The notes: generated from the letters alone by a model not told the origin. A DNA stretch of 57,472 nucleotides from Microcystis sp. T1-4 (GCF_000297435.1 NZ_CAIP01000415.1:1-57472); one strand, 5' to 3'; shown: positions 41,326 through 50,983, counted from the stretch's first letter. Numbers and translations are program-made.

Positions 41326-42084
41326 ATGAAAAAGAAAATACGACAATTTATTCGACAACTAGGTTTCGACATCGTTAAGTACTATCCCTCAGCATTTGAT
41401 CGAGCTAAGGCGATTGATGCTCAACGTAAAGGCTCACGATTTTTGAAGCTATTGACCCTCTATGAAGTTGACTTGGTTTTAGATGTAGGAGCAAACATTG
41501 GGCAATATGCTCAGGGTCTTATTGAAATTGGGTATCAAGGTAAAATTGTTTCCTTTGAGCCTCTCTCATCTGCTTATGAGAAGCTAGTTATTGCAAGTAA
41601 GAACTACCCTAACTGGGAAGTTGCAGAACGTTGCGCGGTTGGCAATACAACTGGTGAAGCCACAATTAATATTTCTGGTAATTCTGAAAGTAGTTCAATA
41701 CTGGGTATCTTACCTGCTCATGTAGACGCGGCTCGTAGATCAGCTTACATTGATTCTGAAGTAGTCAAGGTGAGGCGGTTAGATGAACTAGTGAGCCACT
41801 GCTTTTCCAATTTCCAAGCGCCGTTTCTCAAAATTGATACACAAGGGTATGAAGATAGAGTTCTGCAAGGTGCATCAGGAATTCTACCCTCAATTAAAGG
41901 AATGTTTTTAGAAATGTCTTTGGTTCCTCTATATGAAGACCAAGTGCTGTTTGAGGAGATGCTAAGCAATATTAATGAAATGGGGTTTTCCCTTTATAAC
42001 TTGACTCCTGGATTTTATGATTATCGTACAGGAAGACTGCTTCAGGTAATGGGGACATTTTTTAGAGATAAGGAGCAGTTTTAG
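41326..42084 (+). CDS. FkbM-family methyltransferase
   Basis: 252 residues. SAM-binding motif I is VDLVLDVGANIGQYAQGLIE with the acidic strand end KIVSFEPLSSAYEKL; later motifs are CAVGNTTGEATINIS, LKIDTQGYEDRVLQGAS and GMFLEMSLVPLY. FkbM-type enzymes methylate hydroxyl groups, often of sugars in polysaccharides or natural products. There is no signal peptide. The sugar-nucleotide genes elsewhere in the window would fit a glycan role, but its real acceptor is unknown. Confidence 0.9.
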   Translation: MKKKIRQFIRQLGFDIVKYYPSAFDRAKAIDAQRKGSRFLKLLTLYEVDLVLDVGANIGQYAQGLIEIGYQGKIVSFEPLSSAYEKLVIASKNYPNWEVAERCAVGNTTGEATINISGNSESSSILGILPAHVDAARRSAYIDSEVVKVRRLDELVSHCFSNFQAPFLKIDTQGYEDRVLQGASGILPSIKGMFLEMSLVPLYEDQVLFEEMLSNINEMGFSLYNLTPGFYDYRTGRLLQVMGTFFRDKEQF

Positions 42085-42137
42085 ATGAGATCACTTTGAG
42101 TGTTTTCACCCACCGGCTATTGAGTGCGATCGCCGTA

Positions 42138-42197
42138 GGGTGCGTTCCCTAAAGTGGCTCCTACTGCTCCACTGATCGATTTTTGGGGAACGCACCC
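42138..42197. repeat. Inverted repeat with perfect 12-bp arms
   Basis: GGGTGCGTTCCC (42138-42149) and GGGAACGCACCC (42186-42197) surround 36 bases. GTAGGGTGCGTT...AACGCACC elements are familiar small cyanobacterial repeats. The placement behind the methyltransferase could let it act as a processing or termination structure; no T-tract follows. Confidence 0.7.
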
Positions 42198-42312
42198 TGC
42201 ACATTTTGGTGTAGGTCGTTGGCGATAACTCTATGATGCGGGGAATTGTTGATCAAAACTGTGAGGCGATATCCTGTATAGTTAACTGTGTAGCGATTGT
42301 CATCCTTCACCT

Positions 42313-43365
42313 ATGACCACTCTCCCCCCCGTTAATGCCGCTAGTGACATAGAAAATCGTAAAGCCGAACATTTGCGAGTTTGTCTGGAAGAAGACGTAG
42401 AATTTAGCGAAATTAGCAGCGGATTAGAGAAATATCGCTTTAATCACTGCTGTTTGCCAGAACTAGACCGCAGTGATCTTAATATCGCTACTAGCTTTTT
42501 GGGCAAAAGCCTCGGCGCCCCTCTGTTGATTTCTTCGATGACCGGGGGAACTACCTTAGCCCATCTAGTCAATACTCGACTGGCAACCGTCGCCCAACGT
42601 TACCGTTTAGCTATGGGGGTTGGGTCCCAACGTATCGCCCTCGAACAGCCAGAATTAGCCGCCACTTTTTCCGTTCGCCATCTCGCCCCCGATATCCTAC
42701 TTTTGGCCAATTTAGGGGCAGTACAGTTAAATTATGGTTGTGGTGTGGAAGAATGCCTCAAATTAGTCGATTTATTAGAGGCTGATGCCCTGATTCTTCA
42801 TCTTAATCCCCTGCAAGAATGGGTACAATCGGGAGGCGATAAAAATTTTCGAGGACTCCTTGACAAAATCGCCCTTGTCTGCTCTAAATTGCCCGTTCCT
42901 GTGGTGGCCAAGGAAGTGGGTAACGGCATCTCCGGGGCAATGGCTGAAAAGTTAATAGAGGCGGGGGTGGCGGCGATTGATGTGGCGGGGGCTGGCGGTA
43001 CTTCTTGGGCCAAGGTGGAAAGTCAAAGGGCAAAAGACAAAAAACAGCGTCATTTAGGTCAAGTTTTTGCCGATTGGGGTTTACCCACAGCCGATTGTAT
43101 TACCTCTATCCGGGCGATTAATTCTACTATTCCTCTCATCGCTTCCGGAGGTCTGAAAAATGGGGTCGATATTGCCAAAGCTATCGCTTTAGGGGCTGAT
43201 TTAGGCGGTTTAGCCCGGCCTTTTCTCACCGCAGCCGTGGCATCGGAGGCGGCGGTAGATGAGTTGGTGACTTTTTTAATTGCTGAATTAGAAATTGCTT
43301 TATTCTGTACGGGTAATGCTAATTTATCGGCCTTAAAAAATTCCGGTGCTATAACTCACCATTAA
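42313..43365 (+). CDS. fni: Isopentenyl-diphosphate delta-isomerase, type 2
   Basis: The FMN-dependent enzyme interconverts IPP and DMAPP for carotenoids, phytol and quinones. 350 residues with RKAEHLRVCLEEDVEF at the start, LISSMTGGT, AMGVGSQRIALEQPE, LHLNPLQEWVQSGGDKNF, VAKEVGNGIS, DVAGAGGTSWAKVE and IASGGLKNGVDIAKAIALGA. All are family hallmarks. Cyanobacteria use the type 2 isomerase. Single gene. Confidence 0.96.
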   Translation: MTTLPPVNAASDIENRKAEHLRVCLEEDVEFSEISSGLEKYRFNHCCLPELDRSDLNIATSFLGKSLGAPLLISSMTGGTTLAHLVNTRLATVAQRYRLAMGVGSQRIALEQPELAATFSVRHLAPDILLLANLGAVQLNYGCGVEECLKLVDLLEADALILHLNPLQEWVQSGGDKNFRGLLDKIALVCSKLPVPVVAKEVGNGISGAMAEKLIEAGVAAIDVAGAGGTSWAKVESQRAKDKKQRHLGQVFADWGLPTADCITSIRAINSTIPLIASGGLKNGVDIAKAIALGADLGGLARPFLTAAVASEAAVDELVTFLIAELEIALFCTGNANLSALKNSGAITHH

Positions 43366-43480
43366 GATAAGTAGTCGTGCAAAATTAATTTCCTAGTGAA
43401 GATAGGCAAGAGGCAAGAGACAAGAGGCAAGAGGTGGTTAGATATGTGTAATTAATTTTGCTTAGGTACTTAACTGCTGT
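43366..43480. repeat. Dispersed repeat with the empty target site of the 240-bp element
   Basis: The stretch AAGTAGTCGTGCAAAATTAA then TTTCCTAGTGAAGATAGGCAA, a run of AGGCAAGAGGC units, GGTGGTTAGATATGTGTAATT and AATTTTGCTTAGGTACTTAA is present, in reverse orientation, at 52537-52890. There it is split by the 240-bp element at 52561-52800; here it is uninterrupted. Confidence 0.85.
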
Positions 43481-43874
43481 ATCCGAGATTTTATCTCACT
43501 ATGCGGGAGCGTTTCAGCAGTAAACATTTTTTAGTAAAGTCACTACCAGTTTGGATAATTGAGGAGCTTTTTAGTTTTATCTGACTCTTTTGTTGTTAAA
43601 GTAATTAATCTCTTCTTAACTAATAGAAGGTTTTTGCATCATTTTTAACTAATGTAACAAGTAGATGACCTATCCCCAATTATGTGCTAGTCTGGCAATG
43701 GATATTACACTACTTAGACTCCCAGTGATTTTCTTAAATGTCAATAGCTAATTAATTACAGCCTTTCTCGTCAAGGTGAAGCGGAGACTAATCCTTACCA
43801 ATTAGGTGTTTCAGATGCGAGAAAGAACCTCATGTATCTGGTAAACGCTGTATCCACAAGTGAGGAATAGGAAA
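43481..43874. other. Intergenic region
   Basis: AT-rich sequence without a gene or strong hairpin that I can support. It contains the promoter of the following small gene; GGAATAGGAAA lies just before that start. Confidence 0.5.
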
Positions 43875-44336
43875 ATGTCCGGTGATAATAAAAACAATAG
43901 TTTAATCGTACAGATTATTAGTTCTGTTATTATAGCCCTTCTTGCTGGAGCGACAGCCCCCTGGTGGTGGCAAGAAATTAAATCTTTTTTTGCTCGTAAA
44001 CCACCGGAACCGTCACTAACACCAATACCAACCCCTACATATACGCCACAAAAAACCTTAATTAATATAGCTTATCTGGGGGATAATTTTGGATGTGTTC
44101 TGCCCATAGCTATCAACATTAGTGGTCAATATTTTTATCCGCAAGGAAATTTTTCTACTATAAATAATATTGACTTAGGACAACAAAGATATCAAATAAC
44201 TGGACAAATTCGTTGTCAAACTATTGGCAATTGTCAAGTCTATGGGGAAGGGTTAATTAATGTAATACCAAATAATACCTACTATGTGATTTGGCAAAAT
44301 ACAAGTATAGGTCAATGTACTGCACGTTTGCAATAA
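43875..44336 (+). CDS. Membrane-anchored hypothetical protein
   Basis: 153 residues from ATG 43875 (MSGDNKNNSLIVQIISSVII): a single N-terminal membrane helix ending in ATAPWWWQEIKSFF, a Pro/Thr linker (PEPSLTPIPTPTYTPQ) and a small extracytoplasmic domain with four cysteines (FGCVLP, IRCQTIGNCQVYG, IGQCTARLQ) likely to form two disulfides. No known family. The composition is AT-rich like that of many accessory genes. Confidence 0.65.
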   Translation: MSGDNKNNSLIVQIISSVIIALLAGATAPWWWQEIKSFFARKPPEPSLTPIPTPTYTPQKTLINIAYLGDNFGCVLPIAINISGQYFYPQGNFSTINNIDLGQQRYQITGQIRCQTIGNCQVYGEGLINVIPNNTYYVIWQNTSIGQCTARLQ

Positions 44337-44425
44337 CCTTGCTTGTTGCTTGGCAAAATACCAGTATCTTCTTTTTCCTTTTTCCCTTGAAACTGACTCC
44401 CCGATGATAGTCTATAAGCTAACGA

Positions 44426-44896
44426 CTACTTACTGATAATTTTTTGAAAATCTCTTTGAATGATAGCGAAATTTTTGTCAGTTAAAAGCGGCACATGAAC
44501 GAATAAAGCCCTCGGATGATGTTTTAAGACTTGAAAATATAATTCTTCGCAGACAAACTGACCGGCATTATCGCTGATGTAGGTATAGGCAAGCTCTTTG
44601 ACCAAATCCTGAAGAGGAATTGGTGTCAATAACTTTTTTGTGCTACTCCTAGCCTGAGATTCTAAACTTAAACGATAACGACTTTCTGCCATGCCACAAC
44701 AAATAACAAAATCGGGGTTTTTGTCTTGAATAGCTTTGATAACTCGTTCACTGGCTCGATGGGTATTAACGGGAAGTTGACGCAAAAATAAAAGCTTTTT
44801 TGCATAATTATCTTGAATAGATACTAACAAATCATCGGAGGAATTACTGCGGTGATGGCATAACCAAGGCGCAAAAGAAGTTAAGAGAATTGTCAA
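44426..44896 (-). CDS. Pyroglutamyl-peptidase I-like (peptidase C15) protein
   Basis: 156 residues, shorter than the about 215 of classical enzymes. It starts ILLTSFAPWLCHHRSNSS, the family's first strand TGFxPF in altered form. Candidate catalytic residues: Glu in GMAESRYRLSLESQA, Cys in GQFVCEELYFQVL and His in LFVHVPLL. The spacing of Cys and His matches the family, so activity removing N-terminal pyroglutamate is possible, though the substrate pocket is reduced. Single gene. Confidence 0.78.
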   Translation of the reverse strand: MTILLTSFAPWLCHHRSNSSDDLLVSIQDNYAKKLLFLRQLPVNTHRASERVIKAIQDKNPDFVICCGMAESRYRLSLESQARSSTKKLLTPIPLQDLVKELAYTYISDNAGQFVCEELYFQVLKHHPRALFVHVPLLTDKNFAIIQRDFQKIISK

Positions 44897-45004
44897 GTTA
44901 TCTCCTGAGGGTTAATTGGGATGATGGAGAAAAAAAGCGATCGAAGGGACAAAAATTGCTACACTAACTGACGTGACCTCAATTAAAGACGAGATTGATA
45001 GCCT

Positions 45005-46060
45005 ATGCAACGCCGTAAATTTTTGCTGATTAGTGGCAGTTTAGGCGGTTTTAGCTTGGTGGCTTGCGCTCATCAGATTTTACAGCCCGTTACTTCCAAA
45101 AATCCCCCTGAGTCTCCCGTTAAACAAGCACAAAAGGCGAAAAAAGTCAAGATAATCGTCATTAGTGACCTTAATAGTCAATACGGTTCCACTACTTACG
45201 ATCCCGAAATCGATCGAGCTATCCCCTTAATTATCAATCATAAACCCGATCTGGTTCTCTGTGGTGGCGACATGGTGGCAGGACAAAAAAGCAGCTTGAC
45301 AGAGGCAGCAATTAACGCCATGTGGTCAGCCTTTGATCACCATATCGCTGCACCCCTGCGAGCTGCTAAAATACCTTTTGCTTTTACCATCGGTAATCAT
45401 GACGCTTCTGGAGCTTTATCGACGGGAAAATTTATCTATGCTAAAGAGAGGAAATTAGCCCAGGATTATTGGCAAAATCCCCAACATAATACAAGTTTAA
45501 ATTTTATCGATAAAACTGGCTTTCCTTTTTATTATACTTTCACTCAAAATGGTATATTCTATCTAGTTTGGGATGCCTCCACTCATTTAATCTCTCGGGA
45601 ACAACTAAATTGGGCGGCAAAAAACTTGAGTAGTAGCGACGCTAAAAATGCTAAAATGCGGTTAGTAATCGGTCATTTACCTCTCTACGGTATTGCCGTG
45701 GGCAGAAATCGACCGGGGGATTATTTAGCCGATGCCGAGCAATTAAGAGCCTTTTTAGAAAGCCATCAGGTGCATACTTATATTAGTGGCCACGCTCACG
45801 CTTACTATCCGGGTAAACGGGGGCAATTACAATTATTACACGCAGGAGCTTTAGGCAGTGGACCGCGACGGTTATTGAACAGTGAACAAGCACCCAGAAA
45901 AACCCTAACAATTGTCGATATTAATCCCAATCAACAGGAAACAGTTTACACCACCTACGACATGAAAACCCAAGAGGCGATCGATATTACCAGTTTACCC
46001 CCTTTGATTATGGCTCCCAACGGGCAGGTTTTGCGTCGAGATATTCCATCGGTTAACTAG
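45005..46060 (+). CDS. Exported calcineurin-like metallophosphoesterase
   Basis: 351 residues. The N-terminus MQRRKFLLISGSLGGFSLVA followed by Cys looks like a twin-arginine or lipoprotein signal. Metal-site motifs in order: ISDLNSQYG (DxN in place of DxH), LCGGDMV, TIGNHDASG, VIGHLPLYG and ISGHAHAYYPG. A periplasmic or surface phosphoesterase; substrate unknown. The ParA-like gene follows after 15 bases, so the two may be co-transcribed. Confidence 0.87.
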   Translation: MQRRKFLLISGSLGGFSLVACAHQILQPVTSKNPPESPVKQAQKAKKVKIIVISDLNSQYGSTTYDPEIDRAIPLIINHKPDLVLCGGDMVAGQKSSLTEAAINAMWSAFDHHIAAPLRAAKIPFAFTIGNHDASGALSTGKFIYAKERKLAQDYWQNPQHNTSLNFIDKTGFPFYYTFTQNGIFYLVWDASTHLISREQLNWAAKNLSSSDAKNAKMRLVIGHLPLYGIAVGRNRPGDYLADAEQLRAFLESHQVHTYISGHAHAYYPGKRGQLQLLHAGALGSGPRRLLNSEQAPRKTLTIVDINPNQQETVYTTYDMKTQEAIDITSLPPLIMAPNGQVLRRDIPSVN

Positions 46061-46075
46061 AAAGGAATTACCCTA

Positions 46076-46963
46076 ATGGCCACTGTCATCAGCACCGTTA
46101 ATATGAAAGGAGGAGTAGGAAAAACTACCCTTACCGTCAACCTTGCCACCTGTTTAGCTAAATTTCAGCAAAAACGAGTGCTTGTCCTCGATTTAGACGC
46201 TCAAATCAGTGCAACTCTTAGTTTAATGTCCCCCCATGAATTTGCTCAACTGCGTCGCAAAAAACGCACTTTAAGCTATTTGTTAGAAGCAATTATCAAA
46301 CCCAATCCCTACAATAAATTAACTATTGATGATATTATTGTCCCTTCAGTATGTGAAATTCAAGGATTAGATTTACTGCCGGGAGACATCGAGCTTTATG
46401 ATGAATATGTCGTCTCAGAAACCCTGCACCATCAAGCAATTCTAGAGGAAGATTTAGGCTTTGATCATGCTTGGAATAACCTAGAAAGAATCCTAATTCA
46501 AAAAATCATTGACCCCATTCAAGACCGTTACGATTATATTATCATGGATTGCGCTCCGGGCTATAATCTTTTAACTCGTAGTGGTCTATGTAGCAGTCAT
46601 TTTTATTTACTACCTGCCCGTCCAGAACCCTTATCAATTGTCGGCATTCAGCTATTAGAAAGAAGAATAGTGAAACTGAAAGCTAGTCATCAAGAAACCG
46701 AACCGATTAACCCCGGGTTACTCGGTATAGTTTTTATTCTTTCTGGTGGTGGTTTACTCAGTCGCTACTATAATCAAGTCATGCGCCGGGTACAACAGGA
46801 TTTTCAAGCCCATCAAATTTTTGCTAATGCGATTCCTATGGATGTTAATGTAGCTAAAGCTGTGGATATGTTCGTGCCTGCGGTGGCAGCCATGCCCTCT
46901 TCTAGTGGGTCCAAAGCTTTTATGAAACTCACAGAAGAATTCTTGATCAAAACCAAAAAATAG
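46076..46963 (+). CDS. ParA-family ATPase
   Basis: 295 residues with the deviant Walker A motif NMKGGVGKTTLTVNLAT, the switch DLDAQISATLSL and YIIMDCAPGYNLLTRS. ParA/MinD-like ATPases position DNA or protein cargo such as carboxysomes. No parB, mcdB or similar partner is adjacent, so the cargo is unknown. It sits between the phosphoesterase (15 bases) and a small ABM-like gene (12 bases), probably an operon. It lacks an N-terminal DNA-binding domain and is therefore not a plasmid-type autoregulator. Confidence 0.9.
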   Translation: MATVISTVNMKGGVGKTTLTVNLATCLAKFQQKRVLVLDLDAQISATLSLMSPHEFAQLRRKKRTLSYLLEAIIKPNPYNKLTIDDIIVPSVCEIQGLDLLPGDIELYDEYVVSETLHHQAILEEDLGFDHAWNNLERILIQKIIDPIQDRYDYIIMDCAPGYNLLTRSGLCSSHFYLLPARPEPLSIVGIQLLERRIVKLKASHQETEPINPGLLGIVFILSGGGLLSRYYNQVMRRVQQDFQAHQIFANAIPMDVNVAKAVDMFVPAVAAMPSSSGSKAFMKLTEEFLIKTKK

Positions 46964-46975
46964 GAGATAATTACT

Positions 46976-47320
46976 ATGGTTATTGAGTGGCTAGAATTTC
47001 AAGTTAAACCCGAAGCTAGGGAAAAATTTATCCAAAAAGATCAAGAAATTTGGACAAATTTTTTAGCAAAACAAGCGGGTTTTTTAGGTAAAGAACTTTG
47101 GATTAATCCCGCCATTGAGGAGGAATTAATTATCGTTGTCCATTGGCAAACAGAAGAACAGTGGAAAGCTATCTCCAAAAATTTACTCAATGAGACCGAA
47201 GCCAAATTTTCCTTGGCCATGGGAAAAGATAATTATCAATTAACCAAAGTCAAGGAATTTCAAGTCAGAAAATTCCGAGAAAATTGTCAGAACAATTTAG
47301 TATCTATGCAGCCCGGATAA
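46976..47320 (+). CDS. TIGR03792-family, antibiotic-biosynthesis-monooxygenase-like protein
   Basis: 114 residues with one ferredoxin-like ABM fold: MVIEWLEFQVKPEAREKFIQKD, IWTNFLAKQAGFLGKELW, IIVVHWQTEEQWKAI. I recognise it as the cyanobacterial TIGR03792 group, whose function is unknown. Probably co-transcribed with the ParA-like gene 12 bases upstream. ABM folds can bind haem or small aromatic molecules, but nothing in the sequence settles this. Confidence 0.75.
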   Translation: MVIEWLEFQVKPEAREKFIQKDQEIWTNFLAKQAGFLGKELWINPAIEEELIIVVHWQTEEQWKAISKNLLNETEAKFSLAMGKDNYQLTKVKEFQVRKFRENCQNNLVSMQPG

Positions 47321-47442
47321 AAAATCAATTCATCTTTTTGTCCCCTGTCAACCTAGCCAAACTTGTCATGAGGGGCTAAAGTATGCTATAAGCAGTCAGA
47401 CCCTGCCCTGGTCTTTATTCTTTCCGATTAGGTAAATTACTG

Positions 47443-48525
47443 ATGACTGAAGCTAAACGCGCCCTCATTACCGGCATCACCGGTCAAGATGGTTCCTATC
47501 TGAGCGAATTGTTACTAGAAAAAGGCTATGAAGTCCACGGTATCATCCGTCGTACTTCAACTTTTAACACCGATCGCATCGATCATATCTACATTGACCC
47601 CCACCAGCCCGATGCTAAATTATTTCTTCATTATGGCGACCTCACCGACGGGACGACCCTGCGGCGTATCCTTGAACAAGTGCAACCGGTAGAAGTGTAT
47701 AATTTAGGGGCCCAATCCCACGTGCGAGTTAGTTTTGATGCCCCAGAATACACCGTTGATGCTGTCGGTGTGGGTGTCTTAAGACTACTAGAAGCAATTC
47801 GGGATTACCAAAAAAGAACCGGCATCGAAGTCCGTTTCTATCAAGCAGGTTCCTCGGAAATGTTCGGGAAAGTCATGGAAGTTCCCCAAAAAGAAACCAC
47901 GCCATTTTATCCCCGCAGTCCCTACGCTTGTGCGAAAGTTTACGGTCACTGGCAAACGGTCAACTATCGGGAATCCTACGACTTATTTGCCTGTAACGGC
48001 GTTTTATTTAACCATGAATCCCCCCGTCGTGGAGAAACTTTTGTCACGCGCAAAATTACCCGCGCTTTGGCCCGAATTATTGCCGGACAACAGAAAAAAC
48101 TCTACCTAGGAAATCTCGATTCTAAACGGGATTGGGGTTATGCTAAGGACTATGTGCGGGCGATGTGGTTAATGTTACAACAGCAAGAACCAGATGATTA
48201 TGTGGTGGCGACAAATGAAACCTATTCTATCCGGGAGTTTCTCGATATTTCCTTTCAATACGTTAATCTAAATTGGCAGGATTATGTGGAGTTTGATCAA
48301 CGTTATTTGCGTCCGGCGGAAGTGGATTTATTGATAGGGGATTCCACAAAAGCCAGAGAGAAATTAGGCTGGCAGCCGTCGGTGACATTCGAGGGACTGG
48401 TAAAATTAATGGTAGATGCGGATTTAGCGGCTTTGGGGATTAATCTTAATAACGGTGGTGATAGCGGACAGTTATTAAAAGATTTGGCCTATCTTCGCAA
48501 TCGTTCGATGACAACTGTGGATTAA
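47443..48525 (+). CDS. gmd: GDP-mannose 4,6-dehydratase
   Basis: 360-residue extended SDR that turns GDP-mannose into GDP-4-keto-6-deoxymannose. Rossmann motif ITGITGQDGSYLSELLLEKG, RRTSTFNTDRIDHIY, NLGAQSHVRVSFDAPEYT, AGSSEMFGK, catalytic Tyr/Lys in YACAKVYGHW, and NHESPRRGETFVTRKI. All match the family. fcl follows after 12 bases, so they form the GDP-fucose operon. Confidence 0.97.
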   Translation: MTEAKRALITGITGQDGSYLSELLLEKGYEVHGIIRRTSTFNTDRIDHIYIDPHQPDAKLFLHYGDLTDGTTLRRILEQVQPVEVYNLGAQSHVRVSFDAPEYTVDAVGVGVLRLLEAIRDYQKRTGIEVRFYQAGSSEMFGKVMEVPQKETTPFYPRSPYACAKVYGHWQTVNYRESYDLFACNGVLFNHESPRRGETFVTRKITRALARIIAGQQKKLYLGNLDSKRDWGYAKDYVRAMWLMLQQQEPDDYVVATNETYSIREFLDISFQYVNLNWQDYVEFDQRYLRPAEVDLLIGDSTKAREKLGWQPSVTFEGLVKLMVDADLAALGINLNNGGDSGQLLKDLAYLRNRSMTTVD

Positions 48526-48537
48526 AGAGGTGAAAAT

Positions 48538-49476
48538 ATGCTGAATTTAAGCGAACAGAGAATCGTTGTCACCGGAGGGGCCGGATTTTTAGGTCGGCAA
48601 GTAGTTAATCAATTAATTGCAGCGGGGGCCAATCCCGAAAAAATTACAATTCCTCGGTCTAAAGATTGTGATTTAAGAGTTTGGGAAAACTGTCAACGTT
48701 TAGCCGACCAAGAAGATTTAATTATCCATTTGGCGGCCCATGTGGGAGGCATCGGTCTCAATCGGGAAAAACCCGCCGAATTATTCTATGATAATTTGAT
48801 GATGGGAACCCAATTAATTCACGCTGCCTATCTAGCAGGAGTGCAAAAATTTGTCTGTGTGGGGACAATTTGTGCCTATCCAAAATTTACTCCAGTACCT
48901 TTCCATGAAGACGATTTATGGTCAGGATATCCCGAAGAAACCAATGCGCCTTATGGTATCGCTAAAAAGGCTTTATTGGTACAATTAGAGTCCTATCGTT
49001 TCCAGTATGGTTTCAACGGAATTTATCTTTTACCGGTGAATTTATACGGGCCAGAGGATAATTTTGATCCGGGTAGTTCTCATGTAATTCCTGCTTTAAT
49101 TCGCAAGGTTTATGAGGCACAACAACGGGGGGATAAACAACTTCCTGTCTGGGGAGATGGTAGTCCAACCCGGGAGTTTCTCTACTCCACCGATGCAGCA
49201 CGCGGCATTGTCATGGCCAGTCAATTCTATAATGAATCGGAGCCAGTTAATCTTGGTACAAATTATGAGATTTCTATCAAAGATTTAGTCGAATTAATCT
49301 CTGATTTAATGGGTTTTGATGGCGAAATTGTTTGGGAAATAGATAAACCGAATGGTCAACCGCGACGCTGTTTAGATACAACCCGCGCTCAGGAAAAATT
49401 CGGTTTTGTTGCTCAAATGGAATTTAAAGAAGGTTTGCAAAAAACCATTGAATGGTATCGGCAAAACGCCGCCTAG
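48538..49476 (+). CDS. fcl: GDP-L-fucose synthase
   Basis: 312-residue epimerase-reductase (WcaG/Fcl) that converts the gmd product to GDP-L-fucose with NADPH. VTGGAGFLGRQVV, DLRVWENCQRL, HLAAHVGGIGLNREKPAE, VGTICAYPKFTPVPF and catalytic Tyr/Lys in PYGIAKKALL. The gene ends 10 bases before a long perfect terminator hairpin. Fucose would be used for exopolysaccharide or LPS. Confidence 0.96.
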   Translation: MLNLSEQRIVVTGGAGFLGRQVVNQLIAAGANPEKITIPRSKDCDLRVWENCQRLADQEDLIIHLAAHVGGIGLNREKPAELFYDNLMMGTQLIHAAYLAGVQKFVCVGTICAYPKFTPVPFHEDDLWSGYPEETNAPYGIAKKALLVQLESYRFQYGFNGIYLLPVNLYGPEDNFDPGSSHVIPALIRKVYEAQQRGDKQLPVWGDGSPTREFLYSTDAARGIVMASQFYNESEPVNLGTNYEISIKDLVELISDLMGFDGEIVWEIDKPNGQPRRCLDTTRAQEKFGFVAQMEFKEGLQKTIEWYRQNAA

Positions 49477-49485
49477 TCTCGATAG

Positions 49486-49525
49486 CTGGTGTGTTAGATT
49501 AATAACTAACACACCAGATTTTTTT
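49486..49525 (+). terminator. Strong terminator behind gmd-fcl
   Basis: CTGGTGTGTTAG (49486-49497) pairs perfectly with CTAACACACCAG (49506-49517) around an 8-base loop, followed by A and seven T. It ends the GDP-fucose operon. Read from the other strand, the element lies just behind the convergent gene at 49530 and may serve both. Confidence 0.92.
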
Positions 49526-49529
49526 AAGC

Positions 49530-50198
49530 TTACTGACCTGTAAAATCAGAACGAAGGGTTAATTTTAAATCTTCCTTGGGGTTAATTGACAATAATTCCA
49601 CAGATTCTCCTCGTAATAACCAGCCGGCTAATACTTCTAATCCTCCTCCTCGTAATAATCCCTCGCTAACTGGTTGGTCAGAAGTAAAGGAAGCGAGGAC
49701 AGAAGCGGCGGATTTTCCTAATACCGCACCCTGAATAATTTTATCGGGGTTAACTCCTTTAATTAGTCTTTCTAGACGAGTGAAAACTGCCGAAATAGCA
49801 TCGATAGATTTTTCTTGGGGTTGAGGGGTTTTTAAAAAGATTTTTTGGGATAGAAAACGCGAACCTTGACCGTCAGGTTTAATTTCTCCGATAATCTGAC
49901 TACCATCGGGAATAATTGTCTGTCCTTGGGAATTTTTGATATTATCGGTGACGGTCAGAGATAAAGAAAAAGTTTCTTGTTTGGTTAAAAGAATTTTTTT
50001 CCCTTGCTCGTATTTTACAGGGATGTCTGTGCCGGCAGGAATTAATTGATTATTCCCCAAAAGAATCGGTTTAATTGGGGCGAATTGACGTGCGATCGCG
50101 GGAGTCAAGGAGAGGCAGACCACAACGAAAGAAGCACTTAAAAGCATTGTTAATAGGGTCAAAGGATGATGACGACCCTGCTTTTGAAAATATAGCAT
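49530..50198 (-). CDS. Exported hypothetical protein
   Basis: 222 residues with an N-terminal signal or anchor (LTLLTMLLSASFVVVCLSLTPAIA) and a beta-rich domain: LIPAGTDIPVKYEQGKKILL, FSLSLTVTDNIKNSQGQTII, DGSQIIGEIKPDGQGSRFLS. The pattern of a stiff N-terminal IPAGT strand recalls VirB10/TrbI-like barrels, but no transport genes are nearby. Conserved cyanobacterial protein of unknown function. Confidence 0.68.
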   Translation of the reverse strand: MLYFQKQGRHHPLTLLTMLLSASFVVVCLSLTPAIARQFAPIKPILLGNNQLIPAGTDIPVKYEQGKKILLTKQETFSLSLTVTDNIKNSQGQTIIPDGSQIIGEIKPDGQGSRFLSQKIFLKTPQPQEKSIDAISAVFTRLERLIKGVNPDKIIQGAVLGKSAASVLASFTSDQPVSEGLLRGGGLEVLAGWLLRGESVELLSINPKEDLKLTLRSDFTGQ

Positions 50199-50983
50199 CT
50201 TACCCTTGAGTTTCCTAGTGGGAGCGAATTAAAGACAGAGACGAAAGCGGGAAAAAGTTTGTTTCCAAGCAGGAAAATGCGGGAAAAAGGAGAATTTTAG
50301 CAAAAAATAACTGATATTTCCGACTAATTGCCAGTTGTTAGTTTAGTTGGTCTATTGAAACGCCAAAACTCTTGATTTGTTCGCAGTTCTTAGTTTTACA
50401 CGGTCAATGGAGAACAATAACTATTTCTGAGCAAATTATAGGTTCACTCCTATCAAAAAAAATCACCCGATCGAATTAAAATCTCTGAAAAAATGTAACA
50501 ATTGTGACAAAAAACTGAGGGAGTGGGGAATTATGAATTATGAATTATGAAGTGGGAAGTGGTGAGTGGTGCGCTCGTACTAATTTAATACACAGTTTAA
50601 ATGCAGTCAAGCCAGCTAAAGATAGAAATAGAGAGAGTCAAAGATTGCTAGACTGCTGGGAGTGGATAGCTCAAAAAGTCTCGCCTTTAACCCCATAATC
50701 ACACAATTAATACTAAATCCGCTGAGTATAGGCTATTTATGAGGACAGGCAAAAGGCAAGAGGCAAAAGGAGGAATAAATAATCAGTCTTTAATAACTGG
50801 ATTTAGTATAACTTTAATTTTTGCGATCGAGATTGCCGTCACTACCAGTCCCCCATCCCTAGAAACCAAGAATATTCTCCCCGATCACCCGTGAACTGGA
50901 TGCTGTTGCTAAAATAATCTTCATAGTCCCCAAGCTACCGAAACGAGCAAAGAGAGAACCGCCACTTTATCAATTAATCAATT
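50199..50983. other. Long intergenic region upstream of sucC
   Basis: No gene supported. It includes direct repeats of GAATTATGAATTATGAA (about 50529-50550), a GGCAAAAGGC-type dispersed repeat at 50747-50807 and a short coding-like SKIARLLGVDSS phrase near 50640 without start or context. Confidence 0.5.
50747..50807. repeat. GGCAAAAGGC-type dispersed repeat, copy 2
   Basis: Same block order as 12228-12293: purine-rich GGCAAAAGG units, AATAATCAG, TTTAATAAC and GATTTAGT. Confidence 0.65.
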
